A stretch of DNA of 64,000 bases from Bacteroidales bacterium (GTDB taxonomy: Bacteria > Bacteroidota > Bacteroidia > Bacteroidales > P3): the NCBI GenBank assembly GCA_009785505.1, contig WQWA01000001.1, positions 1-64,000 on the forward strand, read 5' to 3'. Positions 24,459 to 33,473 of this stretch are shown piece after piece. The number at the start of each line of letters is the position of its first letter. Position 1 is the stretch's first letter. Position numbers and translations under genes: made by a program. The notes under the pieces were generated by a model that was given only the letters and a program-made list of their open reading frames with translations, searched no databases and had not been told where the DNA came from.

Positions 24459-25667
24459 TTAATTTTCTATTCCCATTTCTTGTGCTATTTCTTCCGCTGA
24501 TTGCGGTTTTACTATATCTATATTTTCTCCTTTGAGTTGAACATCCGCACTTACACTTAAAATAATTCCAATGCCCAAACTGGTTAGCCAAAGTGATGTT
24601 CCACCCATACTTAAAAAAGGTAATACTTGTCCCGTTACCGGAAACAATCCAACCGCTACTGCCATATTTACAAAGGCTTGCGAAACCAAAACAAATGCAA
24701 TGCCAAAGACCAAATAACTTCCAAACGTTCCCTCACATTTTCGTGAAATGGAAATTGCCCGAAACATCAGCATCAGATACAACATTAAAATTCCGACACC
24801 TCCGACAAATCCATATTCTTCAATAATTATGGCATAAATAAAATCTGAATAAGCATGCGGTAAATTGTTGCGTTGCGTACTGTTTCCCGGCATCTTCCCG
24901 AATAAACCGCCACTTGCAATTGCAATTTTGGCTTGTTCCATTTGATGATTTTCTCGGCTTCCATCCGGATTAGAAAATCGATCAATGCGTGCCGCCCAAG
25001 TACCCATCCGTCCCATTTCATTGAGACGTTCTTGCGGAATTACCTGCATCAAAACAAACATCAAAACCAAACCCGTCAAACAAACAGCGAGCGTGCTGGT
25101 AATGTACCTCAAATTAATTTGTCCGATAAACATCATCACGATTCCTGCGAGAAAAATCAAAGCCGATGTTGAAAAATTTGCAGGAAAAACCAAACCGCAA
25201 ACAAGCAATGTTGGAATCATAATATGCAAAAACGGTCCACGTTCTTTAATCCGATCTTTATCTTTCGCCAATATTCGTGCGGTGTACATAACAAGTGCCA
25301 ATTTTGCTAGATCCGACGGTTGAAACGTGATATTAATAACCGGAAGCATGATCCAACGGGCGGCTTGATTGATTTCGTGAGGCGAAGCCAGTGCCCAAAT
25401 CAATGCCGGAATAGCAACAATAAGCAGAAGTTGTGAGATTCGCGAATAATAAACATAAGGGATTTTATGTGCTACATAAATAATTCCCAGTCCGGAACAC
25501 AATATCAAGAAATGTCTCAACACATAATGCTCGGTGGCTTGTCCCATTCTGAACGCCAAACTTCCCGTCGAACTATAAATCGCCAGCAACCCGAAAATAG
25601 ACAAAATGAATACTATGACCCAAATGCCTTTATCGCCGTGTAGATATGTCCAGATATTTTTTTTCAT
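24459..25667 (-). CDS. ftsW: Septal peptidoglycan glycosyltransferase FtsW
   Basis: SEDS-family polytopic membrane protein with about ten helices that polymerises lipid II together with FtsI at the division site. Motifs: ARWIMLPVINITFQPSDLAKLALV, the long loop with GNSTQRNNLPHAYSDFIYAIIIEEYG and the closing PFLSMGGTSLW. The dcw position favours FtsW over RodA. I chose ATG 25667 (MKKNIWTYLHGDKGIW); a longer GTG frame starts inside the palindrome at 25678. Confidence 0.94.
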   Translation of the reverse strand: MKKNIWTYLHGDKGIWVIVFILSIFGLLAIYSSTGSLAFRMGQATEHYVLRHFLILCSGLGIIYVAHKIPYVYYSRISQLLLIVAIPALIWALASPHEINQAARWIMLPVINITFQPSDLAKLALVMYTARILAKDKDRIKERGPFLHIMIPTLLVCGLVFPANFSTSALIFLAGIVMMFIGQINLRYITSTLAVCLTGLVLMFVLMQVIPQERLNEMGRMGTWAARIDRFSNPDGSRENHQMEQAKIAIASGGLFGKMPGNSTQRNNLPHAYSDFIYAIIIEEYGFVGGVGILMLYLMLMFRAISISRKCEGTFGSYLVFGIAFVLVSQAFVNMAVAVGLFPVTGQVLPFLSMGGTSLWLTSLGIGIILSVSADVQLKGENIDIVKPQSAEEIAQEMGIEN

Positions 25668-25677
25668 GTTATCGTTG

Positions 25678-25697
25678 AGACGCACTGCCGTGCGTTT
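25678..25697. repeat. Palindrome AGACGCAC-type between murD and ftsW
   Basis: Near-palindrome AGACGCACTGCCGTGCGTTT, the second copy of the element at 15659. It sits between the stop of murD and the start of ftsW. Confidence 0.7.
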
Positions 25698-25701
25698 TTA
25701 C

Positions 25702-26250
25702 CTATAATTCGTTTACTGCATTTCTAAATTGACTACCTCTATCTTCATAACTTTCAAACAAATCGAAACTCGGCGCAGCCGGCGAAAACAGCACGGCATC
25801 GCCACTTTCCGCTAAACGGTAAGCTGTGTCCACCGCATCTTTTGCTGATGTTGTTTGCACGATTACCGACACCATATCGCCAAATTCTTTGCAAATTTTT
25901 GTATTGTCAACGCCCAAACAAACTATTGCCTTTACCTGTTTTTCGACCAGCGATTTCAGGGATTTGTAATCGTTTTTAATGTCTTGTCCGCCGACAATCC
26001 AAACCAAAGGTTTAGTCATTTTTTCCAAAGCATACCATGTGGCGTTCACGTTGGTGGCTTTGGAGTCGTTGATAAATTCAATGCCTCGCACGCTGGCAAC
26101 GTACTCCAAACGATGTTCTTCGTTGCGAAAACCACCAAAACTTTCCATAAGGCTTTTTTTGCGAAGTTCATAAATGCGTTGTGCGACTGATGCCGCCATC
26201 GTTTCGTGCTGTGTTGAGATGCTTTGTTGAGCTAATGTTTCAAAATTCAT
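25702..26250 (-). pseudogene. murD: Truncated UDP-N-acetylmuramoylalanine--D-glutamate ligase (MurD C-terminal domain)
   Basis: A 182-residue remnant of a family that is normally about 440 residues. It has the MurD C-terminal domain: HRLEYVASVRGIEFINDSKATNVNATWYAL, VWIVGGQDIKNDY and the end SPAAPSFDLFESYEDRG. The N-terminal UDP-binding domain and the whole central ATPase domain, with its GxxGKT P-loop, are missing; only 22 nt separate it from mraY, so no room is left for them. The first 16 residues (MNFETLAQQSISTQHE) give it a start codon. The fragment cannot be an active ligase alone. It could be a deletion product, an assembly gap, or one half of a split enzyme. Confidence 0.8.
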
Positions 26251-26272
26251 GGCTTATGTTTGGTTTTGATGT

Positions 26273-27415
26273 TTAACGTAATCTGATTGTAACGATTGTA
26301 AAAATGGCAAGTAAAACGCCGACGATGAAAAAGCGCATCACAATTTTTGGCTCAGACAAACCTTTCATCTGAAAGTGATGATGAAGCGGAGCCATTAAGA
26401 AAATCCGCCTGCCTGCACCATATTTTTTCTTTGTATACTTGAAGTAAGAAACTTGCATCATCACGGAAAGACTTTGCATCAAGAAAATTCCGCAAAGCAC
26501 GGGCAACAACAATTCTTTACGAATTAGAATTGCGATAACCGCAATAATTCCACCAATGGTCAAACTTCCTGTATCCCCCATAAACACTTGGGCAGGATAT
26601 GCGTTGTACCATAAAAATCCAATCAGTGCCCCGATAAACGCCGCTATAAAAATTATCAACTCGCCCACATTGGGAAGATGCATAATGTTGAGGTAATTTG
26701 CAAAAATAACATTGCCTGAAAGCCATGCCAAAATAGCCAACGCCACACCAATAATTGCTGACGAGCCTGCCGCTAAACCGTCAATTCCGTCCGTTAAATT
26801 TGCTCCATTTGAAACGGCTGTGATGATAAAAATTACAGCAAGAACAAAAACTATCCATGTGTAGCTTGACGCTCCTTCGCCCATCCAACTGATCAACCAT
26901 GCGTAATCAAATTCGGTTTGCTTTATAAACGGAATGGTTGTTAGGGTTGATTTATCTGAAAAATACACCGTCAATCCTATAATTAAGCCTAATCCGACTT
27001 GTCCCAGTATTTTGAATTTTCCGGCAAGTCCTTTTTTATCTTTTTTGAATACCTTGATGTAATCATCCAAAAATCCGACAAGTCCAAGCCAAATCGTTGT
27101 TATGAGCATCAAAATAATGTAGGTATTGTGCAGTCTTGCGAACAGCAATGTTGGAATTATGATTCCGCCGATAATAATCAATCCGCCCATTGTTGGCGTT
27201 CCTTTTTTCTGCATCTGACCTTCTAATCCCAAGTCACGAATATTTTCCCCCACTTGTTTTTTACGCAAAAACTCAATCATGCGTCGCCCATAAACAATGG
27301 TAATCCACAGCGACAACAAAGCCGCCATTGCCGCACGAAATGAAAGAAACTGGAATAGTCCGGTTCCGGGTATGTTAAAATTTTCGTGTAGATAATTAAA
27401 TAGGTAGTATAGCAT
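26273..27415 (-). CDS. mraY: Phospho-MurNAc-pentapeptide translocase
   Basis: A 380-residue polytopic membrane enzyme with about ten helices. It transfers phospho-MurNAc-pentapeptide to undecaprenyl phosphate, making lipid I. Conserved parts: [30 protein letters not shown] (catalytic Asp pair), [16 protein letters not shown], and the cytosolic [18 protein letters not shown] (HHH motif). Usual place after murE; a small membrane-protein gene separates them. Confidence 0.97.
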   Translation of the reverse strand: MLYYLFNYLHENFNIPGTGLFQFLSFRAAMAALLSLWITIVYGRRMIEFLRKKQVGENIRDLGLEGQMQKKGTPTMGGLIIIGGIIIPTLLFARLHNTYIILMLITTIWLGLVGFLDDYIKVFKKDKKGLAGKFKILGQVGLGLIIGLTVYFSDKSTLTTIPFIKQTEFDYAWLISWMGEGASSYTWIVFVLAVIFIITAVSNGANLTDGIDGLAAGSSAIIGVALAILAWLSGNVIFANYLNIMHLPNVGELIIFIAAFIGALIGFLWYNAYPAQVFMGDTGSLTIGGIIAVIAILIRKELLLPVLCGIFLMQSLSVMMQVSYFKYTKKKYGAGRRIFLMAPLHHHFQMKGLSEPKIVMRFFIVGVLLAIFTIVTIRLR

Positions 27416-27427
27416 TTTTTTGCAGTT

Positions 27428-27913
27428 TTAGTTTATGTGGCGTTTCTTCGTTTTTTTTTGATACGTTACTATTATGCTGAACAGTAGCGGTTGTAGCAAT
27501 GTTTCTAACATACCTAAACTGGCACTAACGGGTAAATCTTCAATAGGAGCAAGATAAATTAACCCTTGAATAGAGCCATGAGCAGGTCCGTAAGTATTGA
27601 AAATACCAAGTATTACAAGAATAGCCCAAAGTTTAAGCCACCCCAATTTTTTCCCGATAATGCTGTCTTTAATCCACCAAATGACTACACCCAATAGAAG
27701 TCCTCTGATAATTTGACCAAACAATACCGCCCCTATGCTGATTTCGTCCAAAGGTCTGAAGCCCATTAATTCCATTACGCTTTCTGCATAACTAAACGTT
27801 AAAGGCATAGCAAGTATAGTAACAACAATGTAAGTAATAACATGTGTTAATGTTACTTTGGTGAAAAATTTAATTTTTTCCTTACCTTGATAAACTTGTG
27901 CATTATTTTTCAT
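27428..27913 (-). CDS. Small integral membrane protein between murE and mraY
   Basis: A 161-residue protein with four predicted transmembrane segments (about 17-37, 62-82, 90-110 and 130-150) and a basic C-terminus (KKTKKRHIN). No family recognised. It lies 4 nt after the murE stop and 12 nt before mraY, so it is co-transcribed with peptidoglycan genes. An accessory role is possible but nothing in the sequence shows it. Confidence 0.75.
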   Translation of the reverse strand: MKNNAQVYQGKEKIKFFTKVTLTHVITYIVVTILAMPLTFSYAESVMELMGFRPLDEISIGAVLFGQIIRGLLLGVVIWWIKDSIIGKKLGWLKLWAILVILGIFNTYGPAHGSIQGLIYLAPIEDLPVSASLGMLETLLQPLLFSIIVTYQKKTKKRHIN

Positions 27914-27917
27914 TTTC

Positions 27918-29375
27918 CTATCGAACTATTAAACTACTAACCAACTTCTCCTTATCATCAAAATCATACCGAACGCCATTGATTTCCTGATATTTTTCGT
28001 GCCCTTTCCCTACAACCAAAATTATATCGCCCGAACGCGCCAACATGCAAGCCGTGCGAATGGCTTCCTCTCTGTCCGAAATCGTCAGAACCTTTGATTT
28101 TTCTTGCGGTTCAACGCCTTTGTTCATTTCGTCCAAAATGGTTTGCGGATTTTCTGTACGCGGATTGTCCGATGTCAAAATGGCTTTGTCACTCATTTTG
28201 CAAGCGATTTTCGCTATAATCGGACGTTTGGTTTTGTCTCTATCACCTCCGCAACCCACTACTGTGATTAGTGTTTCGTTTCCGGCTCGAACATCGTTGA
28301 TGGTTGAAAGCACATTCTCTAAAGCATCGGGAGTGTGTGCATAATCAATGATACCGATGATACCGCTTGCGGATTTTATCGTTTCGAATCGTCCTTCGGC
28401 AGTTTGAAGATTGCTCATGATTGCCAACACATCTTGCTCATTTTCTCCCAACAAAATTGCTGTTGCATAAATCGCCAAAAAATTATAAGCGTTGAATGTG
28501 CCGACCAATCTGCAATACACATCGGTTTTATCAATAAGCAAATGTAAGCCCGTAAGCGAATTTTCAATAATTTTACAACGAAAATCCGCCATAGATTTTA
28601 GTGCATACGTGTATTTTTTTGCGTCGGTATTTTGCAACATCACACTACCGTTTCTGTCGTCGGTATTCGTTAGTGCGAATGCGGTTTTCGGAAGATCGTC
28701 AAAGAATTTTTTCTTGGCTTTAATGTAGTTATCAAAGGTTTTGTGATAATCCAAATGATCATGTGTAATGTTGCTGAAAATTGCACCCGTAAAACGAAGT
28801 CCTGCGATGCGGTGCTGAACAACAGAGTGCGAGCTCACTTCCATAAATGCATGCGAACAGCCTTCATCAACCATTTCCGACAAAATTTTATTTACTTCGA
28901 TAGCATCCGGAGTTGTAAGCTCTGAAGGCAAAATTTTTGTGCCGATTTTATTTTCAATGGTTGATAACAAACCCGCTTTGTAACCCAATTTCGTATATAA
29001 TTCATGCAAAAGCGTGGTTGTTGTCGTTTTTCCATTCGTTCCCGTAATACCGACTAACTTTAGTTTTTCCGAAGGATTATTGTAAAAATTCGAAGCACAA
29101 ATTCCCATCGCATAACTCGATGATTTGACTTGAATATACGTTACATTTTCAGATAATTTTTCCGGTAAAGTTTCGCAAACGATAGAATTTGCGCCCTTTT
29201 CAACAGCATTTTCGATAAATGAATGTCCATCAACATTCATTCCGCTTATCGCAAAAAAACAAGTTCCCTGTTTGACTTTTCGTGAATCAAAGCAAAGTTC
29301 CACAACAACACTATCCGTTGTTCCAATAATGTTTTCAACGGATAAATTTTCGATGATATAAGTCAGTTTTTTCAT
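27918..29375 (-). CDS. murE: UDP-MurNAc-L-Ala-D-Glu--2,6-diaminopimelate ligase
   Basis: A 485-residue Mur ligase adding the third residue of the stem peptide. P-loop GITGTNGKTTTTTLL (about residue 110), catalytic carbamylated-Lys region, C-terminal GCGGDRDKTKRP, and the DNPR motif (TSDNPRTENP), which marks selection of meso-diaminopimelate over lysine. It overlaps ftsI by 4 nt (ATGA). Normal length. Confidence 0.97.
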   Translation of the reverse strand: MKKLTYIIENLSVENIIGTTDSVVVELCFDSRKVKQGTCFFAISGMNVDGHSFIENAVEKGANSIVCETLPEKLSENVTYIQVKSSSYAMGICASNFYNNPSEKLKLVGITGTNGKTTTTTLLHELYTKLGYKAGLLSTIENKIGTKILPSELTTPDAIEVNKILSEMVDEGCSHAFMEVSSHSVVQHRIAGLRFTGAIFSNITHDHLDYHKTFDNYIKAKKKFFDDLPKTAFALTNTDDRNGSVMLQNTDAKKYTYALKSMADFRCKIIENSLTGLHLLIDKTDVYCRLVGTFNAYNFLAIYATAILLGENEQDVLAIMSNLQTAEGRFETIKSASGIIGIIDYAHTPDALENVLSTINDVRAGNETLITVVGCGGDRDKTKRPIIAKIACKMSDKAILTSDNPRTENPQTILDEMNKGVEPQEKSKVLTISDREEAIRTACMLARSGDIILVVGKGHEKYQEINGVRYDFDDKEKLVSSLIVR

Positions 29376-31426
29376 GATAATCGTAGCGTTATTTGTTGTC
29401 CGGAAACTATTCTTGTTCCCGCTAAAATAGACTGTTCTCGAACGATTCCACGTCCATTGAGTGTAACTCTATAGCCCAAACTTTCGAGCAAAAACACAGC
29501 ATCTTGAGCGGTCATTCCTCTCACGCTTGGAAGGGTTCTTGACAAGCGAGCCAATTCTTTTATTTCATATAATCTTTCTGCATTTGATGCAAGTTGCAAT
29601 GGCTCAAAATCTTCCCGTTCGAGCAGTTCTGTAGCCAAATTCATGTGAGTGGCATACACTCTATCAGCGATTGCCTGAAATACCGGAGCCGCAATTTCCC
29701 CGCCATGGAAGCGGACTCCCGAAGGATTACTAATAATTACCAAACAAGAAAATTTCGGATTATCCGCCGGAAAATAGCCGATAAACGATGCACGATGACC
29801 CGTTACAGCACCGGTTTGAAGATCTCTTATTTGCACGGTGCCTGTTTTTCCTGCGATTCTGTAAGGGGAACGCGACAATGATCTTGCTGTTCCATTCTGC
29901 ACAACACCTTCCAAACTGGCTCTTACTTTCCCAAGCGTTCGGTCGGAAGCAATTCGCGATTCCAAAACAGTCGGCTCAAATCGTCTGACAACTCGTCCGC
30001 TACGGCGAATTTCCTCAACAAACATCGGTCTCATCATTCTGCCGTTATTGGCAACAGCGTTGTAAAGTGCAAGTTGTTGCAACGGTGTCATCTGAACTTC
30101 ATAACCCATGGATACCCACTCCAATGAACCTGCCCAAAAAATATTATCTCGTCTTTTTTCGTCCAGCGTTCTAACAACAGGATTTCGTTCGCCCGGAATT
30201 TCCAAACCCAACGGACGATGCAAGCGCATTCTTTGAAAATGATCAAAAAATCTTCTTTCGTTTCTTCCTGAAAAAGTTTGCCGGGCGGCCCAAGCAATTC
30301 CAACATTGGACGACAATTCGAACGCACGTTTCAAGGTAACTTCACCATGTCCTTCCGGTCTCACATCTCTCATTGTGCGGTCTCCAACTCTCATTCGTCC
30401 GGTCGGAACAAGATCGTTTGTGTCTAGTCTGCCTTCTTCCAAAATAGCGATTAAACTCGCTAACTTGAACGTTGAGCCCGGTTCTACGGATTCATTAATG
30501 GCAAAATTTTCTGTTTCATAAAAATTCCCTGTCCTTTCACTGCGTTGCAAATTGGAAATAGCGCGGATTTTTCCTGTTGAAACTTCCATTAAAATGGCTG
30601 TGCCGTGAGTGGCGTTGCTGTTGCGTAAGGCTCTTGACAGTGCTGAATGGGCTACTTCTTGAAGGCGCATGTCGATTGTCGTTACAATGTCCATACCGCC
30701 TTGAGGTTCTTGCTGATTGTTGAATATCGGAATCCACACATCCCTCGCCAACTGTCGCTCAAAACGCTTGCCACTGTGCCCTCGCAAAACATCATCGAAA
30801 GCAAATTCCAAACCAACTCCGCCACCGTCTTCTCTGATGTTCCCGATGGTTCGTCGGGCTAATTGACCGTGCAAGTGCCTGCGATGACTTGATTCTTCAA
30901 CAACCAAACCGCCCCTATGTCTGCCTCTGTTCAAAATTGGGAAGGTCTGTATCCGCATCAAATCATTATATTGGATATTTCGAGCAATCAAAAAATTTCG
31001 CATACCGCGTCCGCGGTGTCTTTCCGTGTTCGGATTAATACCTAAATCTCTGTTTCGGGCTTCTACCAACGATCTTCGCCATTCACCCGATGAGCGTTGC
31101 GGAAACATTCTCGCCAAACTATCTGCCAACGCTTGAACATGAAAATTGAACGTGTCCTGCGGAACAACCGAATGGTGCAAATCCATACGAACCGTAAAAA
31201 TCGGCTCAGTCATTACCAAAATATTTCCATCCGTAGAATAAATATTTCCACGCATTGCCTCTACCTCAACCGTACGTGTCGTGCGGGCTTGCGGAGCTTC
31301 CAATATTCTGTCGCCTTCAATAAAAATCAGAAATGCGATGCGGAGCACAATGGCAAACGCCACCAACAAAAACCCGATATACACCAAGTTTACGCGCCAT
31401 TTCATATTTTTTTTGAAGCCTTCCAT
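29372..31426 (-). CDS. ftsI: Division-specific transpeptidase FtsI (PBP3) with PASTA domain
   Basis: A 684-residue class B penicillin-binding protein that cross-links septal peptidoglycan with FtsW. One N-terminal transmembrane helix (VYIGFLLVAFAIVLRIAFLIF), a PBP dimerisation domain (RGNIYSTDGNILVMTEP), then the transpeptidase with active-site EPGSTFKLAS (SxxK), ELSSNVGIA (SxN) and IAGKTGTVQ (KTG). The last ~60 residues are a PASTA domain (LPSVRGMTAQDAVFLLESLGY), as in many Bacteroidota FtsI. A palindromic repeat precedes it. Starts at ATG 31426 or 31405. Confidence 0.95.
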   Translation of the reverse strand: MEGFKKNMKWRVNLVYIGFLLVAFAIVLRIAFLIFIEGDRILEAPQARTTRTVEVEAMRGNIYSTDGNILVMTEPIFTVRMDLHHSVVPQDTFNFHVQALADSLARMFPQRSSGEWRRSLVEARNRDLGINPNTERHRGRGMRNFLIARNIQYNDLMRIQTFPILNRGRHRGGLVVEESSHRRHLHGQLARRTIGNIREDGGGVGLEFAFDDVLRGHSGKRFERQLARDVWIPIFNNQQEPQGGMDIVTTIDMRLQEVAHSALSRALRNSNATHGTAILMEVSTGKIRAISNLQRSERTGNFYETENFAINESVEPGSTFKLASLIAILEEGRLDTNDLVPTGRMRVGDRTMRDVRPEGHGEVTLKRAFELSSNVGIAWAARQTFSGRNERRFFDHFQRMRLHRPLGLEIPGERNPVVRTLDEKRRDNIFWAGSLEWVSMGYEVQMTPLQQLALYNAVANNGRMMRPMFVEEIRRSGRVVRRFEPTVLESRIASDRTLGKVRASLEGVVQNGTARSLSRSPYRIAGKTGTVQIRDLQTGAVTGHRASFIGYFPADNPKFSCLVIISNPSGVRFHGGEIAAPVFQAIADRVYATHMNLATELLEREDFEPLQLASNAERLYEIKELARLSRTLPSVRGMTAQDAVFLLESLGYRVTLNGRGIVREQSILAGTRIVSGQQITLRLS

Positions 31427-31437
31427 TGCTTTTTTAT

Positions 31438-31503
31438 CGTCATTGCGGGCTTGACCCGCAATCCCCTTGCTATGGAGGATTCCGCCCTACGGCGGAACGA
31501 CGT
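31438..31503. repeat. Palindromic repeat between ftsL and ftsI
   Basis: CGTCATTGCGGGCTTGACCCGCAATCC, the shared ATCCCCTTGCTATGG, then TTCCGCCCTACGGCGGAACGACG (31438-31503). Two internal hairpins, GCGGGCTTGACCCGC and TTCCGCCCTACGGCGGAA. A member of the same superfamily as 12796, 20881, 32746. Confidence 0.8.
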
Positions 31504-31511
31504 ACTATTTT

Positions 31512-31835
31512 TTACCTTCTTCTGTTTATGATTATTCGTTTGGGTGGAACAACCGATTCCCTTATGCCGACATCCTCTAATCGCCGGGCTATTTCCGACT
31601 GTTGTTTCTTTCTCAAATATTCCGAAAGTGTTGCCAAATGCTCCGTTCGGAGTTCCGGAAGCTCTCTGCTTATGCGATTCGCTTCACGAGCAATTCTTAC
31701 GGTAGCATAGTTGTTTGCGATAAGTAAAATGGATAAGCAGGCCAAAAAAATTATATAAGGCAAGTGTTGCAAAAACTTGTCCTGCGTGATGATTGAGCCA
31801 TCTAAAATGTGTCGTATTTTAAATTTATCTGCCAT
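31512..31835 (-). CDS. ftsL: FtsL-like cell division protein
   Basis: A 107-residue protein with one transmembrane helix (about 27-47, PYIIFLACLSILLIANNYA) followed by a periplasmic helix/coiled coil (EANRISRELPELRTEHLATLSEYLRKKQQ). Size, topology and position between rsmH and ftsI match FtsL of Bacteroidota, which joins FtsQ and FtsB to control FtsWI. Sequence conservation in this family is low, so the name rests mostly on position. The start abuts the rsmH stop exactly. Confidence 0.88.
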   Translation of the reverse strand: MADKFKIRHILDGSIITQDKFLQHLPYIIFLACLSILLIANNYATVRIAREANRISRELPELRTEHLATLSEYLRKKQQSEIARRLEDVGIRESVVPPKRIIINRRR

Positions 31836-32729
31836 TTAGAGTTTTTCTGCGATTCTGAGTTTTGCGCTACGTGCTCGGTTATTTTGCGAAATTTCTTCAT
31901 CGCCGGGAATAACTGCTTTTCGTGTGATTAAACGAAACGGTGTTTGAATATTTCCGTAAAAATCTTTGACGATTTCGCCATTCAAATTTCCTGTTTTCAT
32001 GAAATTTTTCACCAAGCGATCTTCCAACGAATGATAAGAGATCACAACCAAACGCCCACCCGGACGTAACATATCCAGCGCTTGTTGCAACAAAATTTTC
32101 AATGCTTCGATTTCCTGATTTACCTCTATCCGTAAGGCTTGGAAAGCCATTGACAAAAATTTATTTTCTTGATTTTTCGGAAAAAACGGCGTTAGAATCT
32201 GTTTTAAATCACCGGTTGTTCGAATTGCACCTTCTCTTCTTGCATGGGCGATTGCTCTTGCTATTTTCCGAGCATTTCGCAATTCCCCGTAGTGAAAAAA
32301 TACATCTGCAAGTTGATTTTCATCATAAGTTTCGAGGATAGACACTGCCGTTTGCGGATTTTTCACATCCATACGCAGATCCAACGGCGCATCAAAACGA
32401 AACGAAAAACCACGTTCCGCAACATCAAACTGATGCGATGAAACGCCTAAATCCGCCAAAAGTCCGTCAATCGGAAGCGCATTGTAAAGTTGCAAAAAAT
32501 TTTTTGCATACTTGAAATTTTGTGGAATCAATTGAAATCTCGGATCGTCCAACGCATTTTTTTGTGCATCTTCATCTTGATCAAACCCCAATAAACGACC
32601 GCCTTTCAGTTGTTCTAAAATTTTTTTGGAATGTCCGCCACCTCCGAATGTAGCATCAACGTAGACCCCATTTTCTTTGAGGTCAAGACCGTTTATGCTT
32701 TCATTTAATAAAACCGGAGTGTGGTACAT
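31836..32729 (-). CDS. rsmH: 16S rRNA m4C1402 methyltransferase
   Basis: A 297-residue SAM-dependent methyltransferase (MraW) acting on C1402 in the ribosomal P-site. Start MYHTPVLLNESINGLDLKENG, SAM loop VDATFGGGGHSKKILE, LADLGVSSHQ, then GGRLVVISYHSLEDRLVKNFM. Normal length and usual place between mraZ and ftsL. Confidence 0.97.
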   Translation of the reverse strand: MYHTPVLLNESINGLDLKENGVYVDATFGGGGHSKKILEQLKGGRLLGFDQDEDAQKNALDDPRFQLIPQNFKYAKNFLQLYNALPIDGLLADLGVSSHQFDVAERGFSFRFDAPLDLRMDVKNPQTAVSILETYDENQLADVFFHYGELRNARKIARAIAHARREGAIRTTGDLKQILTPFFPKNQENKFLSMAFQALRIEVNQEIEALKILLQQALDMLRPGGRLVVISYHSLEDRLVKNFMKTGNLNGEIVKDFYGNIQTPFRLITRKAVIPGDEEISQNNRARSAKLRIAEKL

Positions 32730-32745
32730 TTTGCTTTTTGTTTGT

Positions 32746-32822
32746 CATTCCCGCGTAGGCGGGAATCTCCTTGCTATTTACCGTTCCCTCTGTTCAGGGG
32801 GATTCCCGCCTACGCGGGAATG
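32746..32822. repeat. Palindromic repeat overlapping the mraZ 3' end
   Basis: CATTCCCGCGTAGGCGGGAATC (32746-32767) and its exact complement (32801-32822) enclose 33 nt. The mraZ stop (TAG, 32810-32812) and last four codons lie in the right arm. The short form GTCATTCCCGC...GCGGGAATGAC is at 40507-40534. Confidence 0.85.
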
Positions 32823-33283
32823 GCGCCTTCATTCATAACTTTTCCAAGTCGTTCGCTGATCAGTGACGCAAGGTCTGTTGTAGATTTATTTATCGTTTCA
32901 TATGCTTTAACATCCCAGATTTCAATCAAATTAACCTTTGGAATCAGCACAATGTCTTTGTCGATTTTTTGTGATTTCTTTTGATCGTTTGGAATCAAAA
33001 TTCTGTCGTTGGCATCTAATTCAACGGGGTTTCCCTCGGAAAGTTTGCGGATAATCAAACGATCTTGTGGGTTGTAAGGGTTGAGTTTGCTGATGATTTC
33101 GCCCGTTTCACGTTCAAATTCTTTGCGGGGCCAAAGTTCCAAGCAAGCATCAAATACGCTTTCACGAATGATAAACCCCTCGTCCAAAACTGCAGACAAC
33201 AGTTTTTTGTGTGCCGACGGAAGTTTAAAACGCCCGTTAGCGTCCACTTTACAGTACTCTTTGCCGATTAACATATTCATCAT
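32810..33283 (-). CDS. mraZ: MraZ, transcriptional regulator of the dcw cluster
   Basis: A 157-residue protein with two SpoVT/AbrB-like MraZ halves: KVDANGRFKLPSAHKKLL and VELDANDRILIPNDQKK (canonical DxxGR(I/L)xLP-type loops; the second loop has N for G). MraZ binds direct repeats in its own promoter and regulates the division operon. First gene of the cluster; the last residues (AIPA) are contributed by a palindromic repeat. ATG 33283 or in-frame ATGs 3 and 9 nt downstream are possible starts. A TATCTTTG box lies 23 nt upstream. Confidence 0.93.
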   Translation of the reverse strand: MMNMLIGKEYCKVDANGRFKLPSAHKKLLSAVLDEGFIIRESVFDACLELWPRKEFERETGEIISKLNPYNPQDRLIIRKLSEGNPVELDANDRILIPNDQKKSQKIDKDIVLIPKVNLIEIWDVKAYETINKSTTDLASLISERLGKVMNEGAIPA

Positions 33284-33306
33284 TATTTAATTCTCTTTTT
33301 AGACCA

Positions 33307-33314
33307 CAAAGATA
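33307..33314 (-). promoter_or_regulatory. dcw cluster promoter (-7 box)
   Basis: The minus strand reads TATCTTTG, 23 nt before the mraZ ATG. The -33 region (TATGG, 20 nt upstream) is a weak match to TTTG. The intergenic region 33284-33473 is shared with the divergent DUF5686 gene. Confidence 0.65.
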
Positions 33315-33432
33315 CGAAAAATTCCCATAAAAAACCATATTGTTAATAACTTTTTCCAAAAAAACACATAAAATCCCATTAAAAGTTTATAATTTGCTGA
33401 CTTACAAAAGTAAAACGATTTTTTTCAAAACA

Positions 33433-33465
33433 TTTGTTTTTTCGGATTTTTATTCGTAATTTCGT
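33433..33465 (+). promoter_or_regulatory. Promoter of the DUF5686 gene
   Basis: TTTG (33433-33436), 21-nt spacer, TAATTTCG (33458-33465): seven of eight matches to the -7 consensus, 8 nt before the ATG. Confidence 0.5.
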
Positions 33466-33473
33466 AGAGCCTT

